Below, one piece after another: positions 9,192-22,100 of a stretch of DNA of 64,000 nucleotides. The DNA is from Sacculina carcini. Lineage: Eukaryota; Arthropoda; Thecostraca; Sacculinidae. The DNA is taken from NCBI GenBank assembly GCA_916048095.2, contig OU696587.1:3248579-3312578 (forward strand), in the 5' to 3' direction. Every line of letters starts with the position of its first letter. The stretch's first letter is position 1. The notes under the pieces are model-generated. The model had not been told where the DNA came from. It searched no databases and saw only the letters and a program-made list of their open reading frames with translations. The position numbers were made by a program, and so were the translations under genes.

Positions 9192-9474
9192 TTCGCGTTT
9201 GCGTTGTGTGGTGATGTGTTTGTATGTATGCTTTTGGTGAAGTGTGCATGCTCAGCGGCGTCAAGCGCTTGACCGGCTCGCCGCTGATTGGTTGTGGCGG
9301 TGGGCGTGAGGACTGTACGTGTGTGTGTGTCCGTGTGTGCTCCCGTGTGTCACGTGAGCTAGAATTCTTGTCCGTGGTGCGGTTGTGGCGTGACGTCTTG
9401 TAGGCGCGCGTGGGCAGCGCTGCCCCACGCACGCCTGTCTAGATTATAATTTAGATTTTAGATTTTCCGTTACA
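9055..9474 (+). repeat. 3' LTR of the short LTR element
   Basis: 420 bp, ending TTACA just before the target duplication TGGTC (9475-9479). It keeps the GC-rich hairpin near 9400-9435. Confidence 0.9.
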
Positions 9475-9674
9475 TGGTCAATATCGACTGTTTTCCCAGA
9501 CATCGCACGTTGCTTACCCCGACGATCACATGACCAGTGTTTTACTTGGAGTGTATAAGGCACACATATATTACTCGTCGGCACAGGCACACCCCAGACA
9601 TTCCGACCCTGCCAGAGCCACTACCCGAGTTTCGGTAATCCAGTGCGTGCTCTTGCTCGGAATTTTACAGTGTT

Positions 9675-10135
9675 TGATCAAAAACGACATTCGTGGCACG
9701 AGTATATTATTATCACGAATGTTATTTACTGAAATACAAAAACACGTAAACGGCAACGGCGTATTAGACTCACATATTCATGATAAATCGGGTCGTGACG
9801 CACGACCATACATAACCTATCCATTCATCCGATCGTGACGTTAAACAGCGAGTGGGTGAATGATTCGGTTACACAGCAATCAAACTAACTTAAATTGGAT
9901 TAATGCCATGAGTTATACTATAATACAATTACACACCCATTACTACGTTTATGTCATATGATATAATTACATACACAATACTCACAATAAAATGCCGCAC
10001 ACCACCACTAGTGAAACGCACTGAGTAATGACTGTGCAGCGACTGGTCAGGGTCGCTCATCTTGACCCTGGCGCTTATCACTTGGCGCCCTCTAGCGCCC
10101 ACCGTTTGGACTACGTGCTGAACCAATCGCTACTC
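9675..10135. other. 461-bp indel absent from copy B, flanked by TACAGTGTT
   Basis: The 9-base direct repeat TACAGTGTT (9666-9674 and 10136-10144) brackets sequence that copy B lacks; B has one TACAGTGTT at the same point. This looks like a target-site duplication of about 8-9 bp, but the ends show no clear terminal inverted repeats and no tail. It could be a degenerate DNA-transposon derivative or an excision in B. Identity unknown. Confidence 0.65.
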
Positions 10136-10259
10136 TACAGTGTTCGAGTGTTAGCAGGGACTCCTGTGTACCGCTCATTTTCTGCACTCGCGATATTTGA
10201 TCATCCGCTGCGTGTATGTGTTGTTCGGCCGCTGCGGGTATTGTATGTTAATATCATTC

Positions 10260-10442
10260 ATATATTTGTGTTATGTTATATATAATGTGTTATATGATAT
10301 ATATTATGTGTTATATGTTATATATTATGTGTTATATGTTATATATTATGTGTTATATGTTATATAATATGTGTTATGTTGAACATTATGTGTTATATGT
10401 TATATAATATGTGTTATGTTGAACATTATGTGTTATATGTTA
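10260..10442 (+). repeat. Minisatellite, TTATGTGTTATATGTTATA-type unit
   Basis: Imperfect tandem units of about 20-22 bp. Copy B has the same tract at about 47803-47890 with fewer units, so the array changed length after the duplication. Confidence 0.85.
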
Positions 10443-10879
10443 AAACTACAGATTGTATTGTGGAATTGGAATTTGCCGAACGACAAGCATCCTCGACATA
10501 TGCAGAATGAGGCAAATAACCGCGCCAATTACGTACATAATGATACTTTCCTTGCAGTGAATAATTCACGTCAAAACACTAAGCCAAACCAGGGAATCGC
10601 ACGGGCAAATCACGTGCGAGTTTTTCTCGCCATGCTCTGTTTGCTATCGTCGAACGTTCGGCGGGTAGCTCGAATTTGAACGCAAGCCAGCTTCAGCTTC
10701 AGGCGTGCAGCTAGTGTGGGGACATTGGACCATGACTCCCAGCAATTAAGTGAAAATATAGAAATTCATATAGCCATATATCCGGTTGGGTTTCCCTGTG
10801 CTCTAACATTCCCCTCCGACAAAAAAAATTTGAACGATGGTGTACAGTACAGTGACTTGGTGAATTTGTCTATTATATA

Positions 10880-13800
10880 TCTATATATATAAAAGAGATC
10901 CTCTGTGTGTGTGTGTGTCTGTGTGTGTGTCTGTGTGTGTGTTCGACCCTCCTTGGTCCATTTTCTATCAGCTATTATTCGGCCACCACTCAGCCTACCC
11001 GCTAACAATTTATACCATCACGTTGGAAATTTTCTTGTCTACACGATAGGATAAATTTCAAATTTTAAAAATAAGACCAAAAAAAGTTATCGCGGTGAAA
11101 ACACAAAATGAACCCTGAAAAATGCGAAAATTGTGGTCAATGCTCTGCCATCTACTCCTCATAAACCAGAAATGGTACAGCCAAACAGATTATACCACTG
11201 TGTAGAGAATTTTCTGTTCTACAAGATAGGTTATAATTCATATCCAAAAATAGAACATAAAAGATGTAAACATGACAAAATTTCAATCTATATTCAAAAT
11301 TTTATTTATACTCCACGCGTACGATTTTCTATACTTTTTTCTCTATGTATCAAAAACTAATTATCACACAACTAAATAAATAATACCATCATGCTGGGAA
11401 TTTTGTTTGCTACAACACGGTATAATTTTTAATTTTCCAAAGTGTATTAAAAAAAAGTTACGGCGGTGTGAAGTCAAAATGACAAAGTCAAAAATGCAAA
11501 ATTAGCACTGGAAACCGTGAATGTTTTGGTAAATATTCCCCTATCTATTCCTCATAAACCAGCAATGGTACAGCTATAAAAATTATACTATTGTGTAGAT
11601 AATTTTGTGTTCTACAAGAAAAGTTATAATTTATACCCACAAATGATACAAAAAATGTGTAAAATTGGCAAAATTGTCAAATACATCCAAAATTACACTT
11701 GATCACCGGGCGCCTAAATTAATTCATTTTTCTACCTATTTCTCAGGAACTATTTGTCACACATTAAAATAAATTATATCATCGTGCTGGAAATTGTATT
11801 TTTTTAAATGCGGTATAATTCTTAATTTTCCAAAGTGTATCTGAAGGAAGTGACGGCGGTGTAAAGTCAAAAGGACATATTGCCAATTTGACAGCTATTA
11901 TGCGCACTTGCGATTACACAGGAATATACTACTGTGTAGAGAATTTTGTGTTCTACAAGAAAAGGTGTAATTTATACCCAAAAATGATACAAAAAACGTG
12001 TAAAATTGGCAAAATTCTCAAATACATCCAAAATGACACTTGAACACCGGGTGACTACAATTTATTCATTTTTATACCCATTTCTCAGGAACTATTTGTC
12101 ATACATTAAAATTAATTATACCATCGTGCTAGAAATTTTGTTTCCTACAGTACGGTATAATTATTAATTTTCCAAAGTGTATCTGAAGGAAGTTACGCCG
12201 GTGTAAAGTCAAAATGTCATGTTGCCAATTTGACAGCTATTATGCGTACTTGCGATTACACATGAATATACACTGATTAAATTTCACTGAAGTCCAATCA
12301 CAATTTACGCACTTGCGATTACACAGGAATATACTACTGTGTAGAGAATTTTGTGTTCTACAAGATAAGCTATAATTTATACCCACAAATGATACAAAAA
12401 ACGTGTAAAACTGGCAAAATTCTCAAATACATCCAAAATTACACTTGAACACCGGGCGACTAAAATTAATTCATTTTTCTACTATTTCTCAGTAACTATT
12501 TGTTACACATAAAAATAAATTATACCATCGTTCTAGAAATCTTTTCTTCTACAATACGGTATAATTTGTAATTTTCCAAAGGGTATCTGAAGGAAGTTAC
12601 GGCGGTGTAAAGTCAAAAGGACATATTGCCAATTTGACAGCTATTATGCGCACTTGCGATTACACAGGAATATACACCGATTAAATTTCACTGAAGCCCA
12701 ATCACAATTAAGAATGCATCATATTATCTCCAAGCATGGATGGTGTGGTTTTATTGCGTACAGTTTAATTAATGCTACACTCTACTGAACATAAAGGCTT
12801 TATTGTCCTCAATAACGTTCCGCACGACGGGCGGGTAAAATGCTATTGGGAACAAAGTAAACTACTGAATTTAACTGTGTAATTTAATTGGTTTAATTTC
12901 AAGTTGCATAAGCATAAGTTGCATAAGGATATGGGTTGCAATATCATGTAATGCCAACTTATGCTGTTTTAGCGGAAGCATTAACCTGGAATTATAGAGA
13001 TGACAGAAGGTTGCATTGTTTTGATAGTGTTGTGGAAAAATTTGAAACATAAATTTCACATTTAGACTTTTATATTAGCTATAACTTTCCTGTGGGTTTG
13101 TTTTTCTTTTTCAATTTGCACTAATTTTTTTTATTAATTGAATATTAATTATATTTTATGAACTGTTCCGCACGACGGGCGAATTAAATGTATCTATAAA
13201 GAGTGGGTTTAAATGATAGCGAGGTATATGATATTTTGCTAGCAGTAAATATTCTAGCGATAAAAGTAGAATAGCTCTTAAGCAAATGATTTTGGAGAAT
13301 GATGTGAACCTTTAAATATATTTTGCGATCTGATGATATATGTATTAGGAATAATACGTAGCAGAATATAGATTGCATAATATAATATCGGCTGTAATAT
13401 CAAGGGCTGTATTATCGGTGTAATCCAAAAATAACAACTGTATGAATATGATGCATTAGTGGAAGCATTAACCGGGAATTATGAGATAATATGATAATGG
13501 TGTATAATTATATCGCATTATGCAACAAATGTGAATTTAGCTACCTTACAGTTTGGTTCCGATACTATATTGGCGGGTTGAGAGAAAAGTATTGGTGGGC
13601 CGCGTGTTTGGGACCCCTGGGGTAGATAATCTCAGTCTTCTGATTACAAATTATGATCGCATCAGTATATTTTGTGATCACAAACTAATAAGTTAAATCA
13701 CCTCAGACTAGGCTGAGAGCGGTCAAGATTGAATGGTTGGGTTGGGCTGGGTAGGTTTGACTCAGGTTATATTGGGTTTTAATGATAGCGGAAAATATAT

Positions 13801-15223
13801 AAATTTTAACAATAAATATTATAGCGGTAAAAGTGAAATAGTACTTAAGCAAATGATATTGGGGAATGATGTTAAGTAATAAATATAGTTTGGAAACATT
13901 CTGATGAAAAGATTTCATCATCTTTCATTGTTTGTTTCGTGTTTGTGTTCTGAATTATACCACACGACGGGCAGATTTATATATCAGGCGGGTTGAGGGA
14001 TAATATTTGTCAAAATAAGAACAAAAATATTCACATTTAGACTTTTCTATTGGTTAAGATATTTATAGGTTACATTTTTTGGTTTTCAATTTGTATTCAT
14101 TATATTTTATGGATTTGATATGAATTTTATTGTATGAATTGTTCCGCACGACGGGTGGGTTTAAAAAAGTGTTTTTAGATCATTTTTTCAAATGGTTCAT
14201 TTAAAAAAGGTAATTTTTTTTAAATAAAAATGTTACGCGGGCAGCAACTATAGACAATAGAACGTTCAATTTTCCCTGTAGAATTAATCCATACACAAAA
14301 CCAATGGATTTGACTTCAAATATGAATTTTATTGTATGAATTGTTCCCCACGACGGGCGGGTTTAAAAAGGGTGTTTCCATTTTTTAGTTCATTTTTTTC
14401 AAATGGTTCATTTAAAAAAGGTATTTTTTACCAATAAAAATGCTCCGCGGGCAGCAACTATAGACAAAAGAACGTTTAATTTACCCTGTAGAATTAATCC
14501 ATACACAAAACCAATGGATTTGACTTCAAGATCCAGAACGGATCGTGTTCGAGTTCTGAATTATTCAGCACGACGGGCGGGTTTAAAAATGACTCAGGCG
14601 GACTGAGGGGAAATATTTTGTCGAAATAAAAATAATTAAACTTATAATTTTCAATTGATTAATATTTTTATGAGTGTACCCTATTTCATTTTTATTTTTC
14701 CGTATTTTTTTACGAATTGAATATGAATTTCATGTGATGAATTGCTCCGCACAACGGGCGGGTTTTACTGCTATATATATACATAAAGAAGAAATTATCT
14801 GTCTGTCTGCGTATGTATGCTTGAATATGAGGTGACATAATTGCGCTGGTTCATGGTTCGCTGGTTCAATGATCAGGGGCTTCAAACGCAAACGAAGCGA
14901 TGGCTCATTTTTCTGCAATAAAAATGTCCCGCGGGTAGCAATAAAACGTTCAATTTCACCGTATAGAATGAATTCATATACAAAACTAATGGATTTGACT
15001 TCAAGAACCAGAACGGATGGTGTTCGAGTTCTGAATTATTCCTCACGTCGGGCGGGTTTAAATATGAGGCGGGATGAGTGAAAATATTTTGTCAAAATAA
15101 AATTAAAAATAATGAAATTTAGACTTTTTAATTGATTGAGGTTTTTATGAGTTTGCCTTATTTATTTTTAATTTGCAATATTTTTATGAATTGCTCCGCA
15201 CAACGGGCGGGTTTTAATGCTAG
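10880..15223 (+). mobile_element. Helitron-like unit U1
   Basis: Full unit of 4344 bp from TCTATATATA to CTAG. It holds the tandem block at about 11030-12710 and hairpin modules near 12819, 13165, 13965, 14141, 14343, 14568, 14747, 15043 and 15193. A second start-like sequence (CTATATATATACATAAAG with TCTGTCTGTC) lies inside at about 14769. Confidence 0.85.
11030..12710 (+). repeat. About 340-400-bp tandem repeats in U1
   Basis: The marker GAAGTTACGGCGGTGTAAAG and variants recurs near 11460, 11848, 12190 and 12596, embedded in homologous sequence. Spacing is about 340-400 bp. No coding potential. Confidence 0.85.
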
Positions 15224-15359
15224 TCTATATATATAAAAGAGATCCTCTGTCTGTCTGTGTGTTTGTGTGTTTATCTGTCCCACCCTCCTTGGTCCATTTT
15301 CTGCAAGCTGCTACTCGGTAACCACTTGGCGTGCCCGCTAACAATTTATACCATCACGT

Positions 15360-16980
15360 TGGAAATTTTCATTTTATTTGTTTACACTTTTGGCTATTTT
15401 TTAAATTTTAAAAAAAAAAAAAAAAGTTATAGCGGTGAAAAGACGAAATGAACCCTGAAAAATTCGAAAATTTTGGTCAATATTCCGCCATCTACTCCTT
15501 ATAAACCATAAATGGTACAGCTATACGAATTATATCACTGTGTAGAAAATTTTCTGATCTACTTGTTAGGCTATAATTCAAATTCTAAAATTAAATAAAA
15601 ATATGTAAAAATGACAAAATTACAATCTACATTCATAATTTCATTTTAACTTAAGGCGACCAATTTTATTTACTTTTTTCTCTATTTCTCAACAAATAAA
15701 TATCACACATCTAAATAAATAATACCATCATGCTAGGAATTTTGTTTTCTACAACACGGTATAATTTTTAATTTTCCAAGGTGTATTAAAAAAATTTACG
15801 GCGGTGTGAAGTCAAAATTACAAAGTCAAAAATGCAAAATTAGCACTGAAAAACGCGAATATTTTGGTCAATATTCGCTATCTATTCCTCATAAACCAGC
15901 AATGGTACAGCTATAAAATTTAACTATTGTGTAGATAATTTTGTGTTCTACAAGAAAAGTTATACTTTATACCCTCAAGTGATACAAAAAACGTGTAAAA
16001 TTGGCGAAATTCTCAAATACATCCAAAATTACACTTGAACACCGGGTGACTAAAATTAATTCATTTTTCTACTATTTCTCAGTAACTATTTGTCACACAT
16101 CAACATTAATTATACCATCGTGCTAGAAATTTTGTTTTCTACAATACGGTATAATTCTTAATTTTCCAAAGTGTATCTGAAGGAAGTTACGGCGGTGTAA
16201 AGTCAAAAGGACATATTGCCAATTTGACAGCTATTATGCGCACTTGCGATTACACAGGAATATACTACTGTGTAGAGAATTTTGTGTTCTACAAGATAAG
16301 CTATAATTTATACCCACAAATGATACAAAAAACGTGTAGAATTGGCAAAATTGTCAAATACATCCCAAATTACACTTGAACACCAGGTGACTAAAATTAA
16401 TTCATTTTTCTAATATTTCTCAGTAACTATTTGTTATACATAAAAATAAATTATACCATCGTGCTAGAAATCTTGTTTTCTATAATACGGTATAATTTGT
16501 AATTTTCCAAAGTATACCTGATGGAGGTTACGGCGGTGTAAAGTCAAAAGGACATATTGCCAATTTTACAGCTATTATGCGCACTTGCGATTACACAGTA
16601 ATATACTACTGTGTAGATAATGTTGTGTTCTACAATATAAGCTATAATTTATACCCACAAATGATACAAAAAACGTGTAAAATTGGCAAAATTCTCAAAT
16701 ACATCCAAAATTACACTTGAACACCGGGCGAATAAAATTTATTCATTTTTATACTATTTCTCAGTAAGTATTTGTTACAAATAAAAATAAATTATACCAT
16801 CGTGCTAGAAATCTTGTTTTCTACAATACGGTATAATTTGTAATTTTCCAAAGTGTATCTGAAGGTAGTTACGGCGGTGTAAAGTCAAAACGACATATTG
16901 CCAATTTGACAGCTATTATGCGCACTTGCGATTACACAGGAATATACACCGATTAAATTTCACTGAAGCCCAATCACAAT
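15360..16980 (+). repeat. About 340-bp tandem repeats in U2
   Basis: The same repeat as in U1, with the GGCGGTGTAAAG marker near 15797, 16190, 16530 and 16870. Spacings are about 392, 340 and 340 bp. Confidence 0.85.
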
Positions 16981-17191
16981 TAAGAATGCATCATATTAGC
17001 TCCAAGCATGGATGGTGTGGTTTTATTGGGTACAGTTTAATTAATTAACTATACTGAATAAAAAGGCTTTATTGTCCTCAATATTTACACATGAATTGTT
17101 CCGCCCGACGGGCGGGTAAAATACTACTGGGAACAAAGTTAACTACTGAATTTTACTCTATAATTTAATTGGTTTACGCTTATCAATTAAA

Positions 17192-17838
17192 CATCGTCAA
17201 TAATTAAAACAAGAATTTACAAATTTGACTTTTTCTATTGGTCGTTTTTCATCAATTTTCTTTGTGTTTGTTTCGTGTTTGAGTTTTGAATTATTCCGCA
17301 CGGGCAGCTTTAAATATGAGGCGGGTTGTGGAAAAACATGTTTTCTAAATTGAAACATAAATTTCACATTTAGACTTTTATATTGGCTAAAACTTTCCTA
17401 TGGGTTTGTTTTTTTTACGGTTTGTATACGCTTGAGTTGCATAAGGATACGGATTGTAATATCATGCAATGCCAACTATATGCATCCGCTGTTTTAGCGG
17501 AAGCATTTATCTGGAATTATAGAGATGACAGAAAGTTTCATTGTTTTGATAGTGTTACACTTCTGAATTACTACACACGAAGGACGGGTGAAAATTTGAG
17601 CAGTGTTGAGGGAAAAAACATCGTCAATAATTAAAACAAGAATTTACAAATTTGACTTTTTCTATTGGTCGTTTTTCATCAATTTTCTTTGTGTTTGTTT
17701 CGTGTTTGAGTTTTGAATTATTCCGCACGGGCAGCTTTAAATATGAGGCGGGTTGTGGAAAAACATGTTTTCTAAATTGAAACATAAATTTCACATTTAG
17801 ACTTTTATATTGGCTAAAACTTTCCTATGGGTTTGTTT
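17192..17838 (+). repeat. Local tandem duplication, period about 426 bp
   Basis: About 220 bp from CATCGTCAATAATTAAAAC through CCTATGGGTTTG occurs at 17192-17412 and again at 17618-17838. By eye it is identical, which implies a very recent duplication inside U2. Confidence 0.85.
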
Positions 17839-19169
17839 TTTTTCAATTTGCACTAATTTTTTTATGAATTGATAAAAGTAGAATAGCTCTTAAGCAAATG
17901 ATTTTGGAGAATGATGTGAACCTTTAAATATATTTTGCGATCTGATGATATATGTATTAGGAATAATACGTAGCAGAATATAGATTGCATAATATAATAT
18001 CGGCTGTAATATCAAGGGCTGTAATATCGGTGTAATCCAAAAAATATCAAATGTATGAATATGATGCATTAGTGGAAGCATTAACCGGGAATTATGAGAT
18101 AATATGATAATGGTGTATAATTTTATCGCATTATGCAACAAATGTGAATTTAGCTGCCTTACAGTTTGGTCCCGATAATATATTGGCGGGTTGAGAGAAA
18201 AGTATTGGTGGGCCGCGTGTTTGGGACCCCTGGGGTAGATAATCTCAGTCTTCTTATTACAAATAATGATCGCATCAGTATATTTTGTGATCACAAACTA
18301 ATAAGTTAAATCACCTCAGACTAGGCTGAGAGCGGTCAAGATTGGATGGTTGGGTTGGGTTGGGTTGGTTTGACTCAGGTTATATTGGGTTTTAATGATA
18401 GCGGAAAATATATAAATTTTAACAATAAATATTATAGCGGTGAAAGTGAAATAGTACTTTAGCAAATGATGTTGGGGAATGATGTTAAGTAATAAATATA
18501 GTTTGGAAACATTCTGATGAAAAGATTTCATGAGATTTCAAGATTTCATGAGATTTCAAGATTTCATGAGATTTCATGATGAAAAAATATTTTTATGAGT
18601 GTACCCTATTTCATTTATAGGGTACACTCCATATTTTTTATGAATTGAATATGAATTTCATGTTATGAATTGCTCCGCACAACGGGCGGGTTTTAATGCT
18701 ATATATATACATAAAGAAGAAATTATATGTCTGTCTGTGTATGTATACTTGAATATGAGGTGACATAATTGCGCTGGTTCATGGTTCGCTGGTTCAATGA
18801 TCAGGGGCTTCAAACGCAAACGAAGCGATGGCTCATTTTTATGAAATAAAAATGTCCCGCGGGCAGCAATGAAACGTTCAATTTCACCGTGTAGAATGAA
18901 TTCATATACAAAACTAATGGATTTGACTTCAAGAACCAGAACGGATGGTGTTCGAGTTCTGAATTATTCCGCACGTCGGCCGGGTTTAAATATGAGGCGG
19001 GCTGAGTGAAAATATTTTGTCAAATTAAAATTAAAAATAATGAAATTTAGACTTTTTAAATTATTAAGGTTTTTATGAGTTTGCCTTATTTATTCTTAAT
19101 TTGCAATATTTTTATGAATTTCTCCGCACAACGGGCGGGTTTTAATGTTAATATATATATATATATATA

Positions 19170-22100
19170 TCTATATATATAAAAGAGATCCTCTGTGTGT
19201 GTGTGTGTGTGTGTGTGTCTGTGTGTGTGTCTGTGTGTCTGTTCAACCCTCCTTGGTCCATTTTCTATCAGCTATTATTCGGCCACCACTCAGCCTACCC
19301 GCTAACAATTTATACCATCACGTTGGAAATTTTCTTGTCTACACTTTAGATTAAATTTTAAATTTCAAAAATGAAATCAAAAAAAGTTATAGCGGTGAAA
19401 AGACAAAATGAACCCTGAAAAATGCGAAAATTTTGGTCAATTTTCTGAAGACTACTCCTCCTAAACCAGCAATAGTACAACTATAAAAATTATACCACTG
19501 TGTAGAAAATTTTCTTTTCTACTCAACGAATTATAATTTATACCCAAAAATTAAATATAAAACATGTAAAATGGAAAACAATCAATCTACATTCAAAATT
19601 TTATTTAAACTCCACGCGTCCGATTTTCTATACTTTTTTCTCTATTTCTCAAAAACTAATAATCACACATCTAAATAAATAATACCATCATGCTGGAAAT
19701 TTTGTTTGCTACAACACGGCATAATTTTTAATTTTCGAAAGTGTATTAAACAAAAGTTACGGCGGTGTGAAGTGTAAATGACAAAAAAGCAAAAAGGCAA
19801 AATTAGCACAAAAAACGTGAATATTTTGGTCAATATTCCGCTATCTATTCCTCATAAACCAGCAATGGTACAGCTATAAAAATTATACTATTGTGTAGAT
19901 AATTTTGTGTTCTACAAGAAAAGTTATAATTTATACCCATAAATGATACAAAAAACGTGTACAATTGGCAAAATTCTCAAATACATCCAAAATTACACTT
20001 GAACACCGGGCGACTAAAATATATTCATTTTTATACTATTTATCAGTAAATATTTGTTACACATAAAAATAAATTATACCATCGTGCTAGAAATCTTGTT
20101 TTCTACAATACGGTATAATTTGTAATTTTCCAAAGTGTATCTGAAGGAAGTTTCGGCGGTGTAAAGTCAAAAGGACATATTGCCAATTTGACAGCTATTA
20201 TGCGCACTTGCGATTACACAGGAATATACTAATGTGTAGATAGTTTTGTGTTCTACAAGATAAGCTATAATTTATACCCACAAATTATACAAAAAAACGT
20301 GTAAAATTGGCAAAATTCTCAAATACATTCAAAATTGCACTTGAACACCGGGCGACTGAAATTTATTCCTTTTTCTACTATTTCTCAGTAAATATTTGTA
20401 ACACATAAAAATAAATTATATCATCGTGCTAGAAATCTTGTTTTCTACAATACGGTATAATTTGTAATTTTCCAAAGTGTATCTGAAGGAAGTTACGGCG
20501 GTGTAAAGTCAAAAGCACATATTACCAATTTGACAGCTATTATGCGCACTTGCGATTACACAGGAATATACACCGATTAAATTTCACTGAAGCCCAATCA
20601 CAATTAAGAATGCATCATATTAGCTCCAAGCATGGATGGTGTGGTTTTATTGGGTACAGTTTAATTAATGCTACACTATACTGAATAGAATGGCTTTATT
20701 GTCCTCAATATTTACACATGAATTGTTCCGCCCGACGGGCGGGTAAAATACTACTGGGAACAAAGTTATCTACTGAATTTTACTGTATAATTTAATTGGT
20801 TTAATTTCAAGTTGCATAAGGTTAAGTTGCATAAGGATATGGGTTGTAATATCATGCAATGCCAACTATATGAATATGCTGTTTTAGCGGACGCATAAAT
20901 CTGGAATTATAGAGATGACAGAAAGTTTCATTGTTTTGATAGTGTTACACTTCTGAATTACTACACACGAAGGACGGGTGTGAATTTGAGCAGTGTTGAG
21001 GGAAAAACATCGTCAATAATTAAAACAAGAATATACAAATTTCACTTTTTCTATTGGTCGTTTTTCATCAATTTTCTTTTTGTTTGTTTCGTGTTTGAGT
21101 TCTGAATTATTCCGCACGACGGGCAGCTTTAAATATGAGGCGGGTTGTGGAAAAACATGTTTTCTAAATTGAAACATAAATTTTACATTTAGACTTTTAT
21201 ATTGGCTAAAACTTTCCTATGGGTTTGTTTTTCTTTTTCAGTTTTCACTAATTTTTTTGTGAATTGAATATTAATTATATTTTATTAACTGTTCCGCACG
21301 ACGGGCGGGCTTAAATGTATCTATAAAGAGTGGGTTTAAATGATAGCGAGGTATATGATATTTTGCTAGCAGTAAATATTCTAGCGATAAAAGTAGAATA
21401 GCAAATGATTTTGGAGAATGATGTGAACCTTTAAATATATTTTGCGATCTGATGATATATGTATTACGAATAATACGTAGCAGAATATAGATTGCATAAT
21501 ATAATATCGGCTGTAATATCAAGGGCTTTAATATCGGTGTAATCCAAAAAATAACAACTGTATGAATATGATGCATTAGTGGAAGCATTAACCGGGAATT
21601 ATGAGATAATATGATAATGGTGTATAATTATATCGCATTATGCAACAAATGTGAATTTAGCTGCCTTACAGTTTGGTTCCGATACTATATTGGCGGGTTG
21701 AGAGATAAGTATTTGTGGGCCGCGTGTTTGGGACCCCTGGGGTAGATAATCTCAGTCTTCTGATTACAAATTATGATCGCATCAGTATATTTTGTGATCA
21801 CAAACTAATAAGTTAAATCACCTCAGACTAGGCTGAGTGCGGTCAAGATTGGATTGTTGGGTTGGGTTGGGTAGGTTTGACTCAGGTTATATTGGGTTTT
21901 AATGATAGCGGACAATATATAAATTTTAGCAATAAATATTATAGCGGTAAAAGTAAAATAGTACTTAAGCAAATGATATTGGGGAATGATGTTAAGTAAT
22001 AAATATAGTTTGGAAACATTCTGATGAAAAGATTTCATCATCTTTCATTGTTTGTTTCGTGTTTGTGTTCTGAATTATACCACACGACGGGCAGATTTAT

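Larger units (their letters stand above)
7925..9474 (+). mobile_element. Short non-autonomous LTR element (TRIM/LARD-like)
   Basis: Flanked by the 5-bp duplication TGGTC (7920-7924 and 9475-9479). Copy B has the uninterrupted site near 47286-47300. LTRs are 7925-8374 (450 bp) and 9055-9474 (420 bp), with ends TGTAGTG...ACA. The internal region of 680 bp is GC-rich and shows no gag, protease, RT or integrase motif. A 12-base primer-binding site (8375-8386) and a purine-rich stretch (GGTGGAGG at 9047-9054) are in the expected places. It must be mobilised in trans. Two solo LTRs of the same family lie at 32843-33254 and 48805-49228. Confidence 0.9.
9480..10879 (+). other. Distal flank of duplication copy A
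   Basis: Aligns with 47287-48329 of copy B. No gene recognised. It contains the copy-A-specific block 9675-10135 and a 20-odd-bp AT-rich minisatellite at 10260-10442. Confidence 0.6.
15224..19150 (+). mobile_element. Helitron-like unit U2
   Basis: Starts directly after the CTAG of U1. The expected 3' terminus reads AATGTTA instead of AATGCTAG (about 19145-19150), so this end is decayed. It contains an extra local duplication (17192-17412 and 17618-17838). Confidence 0.8.
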
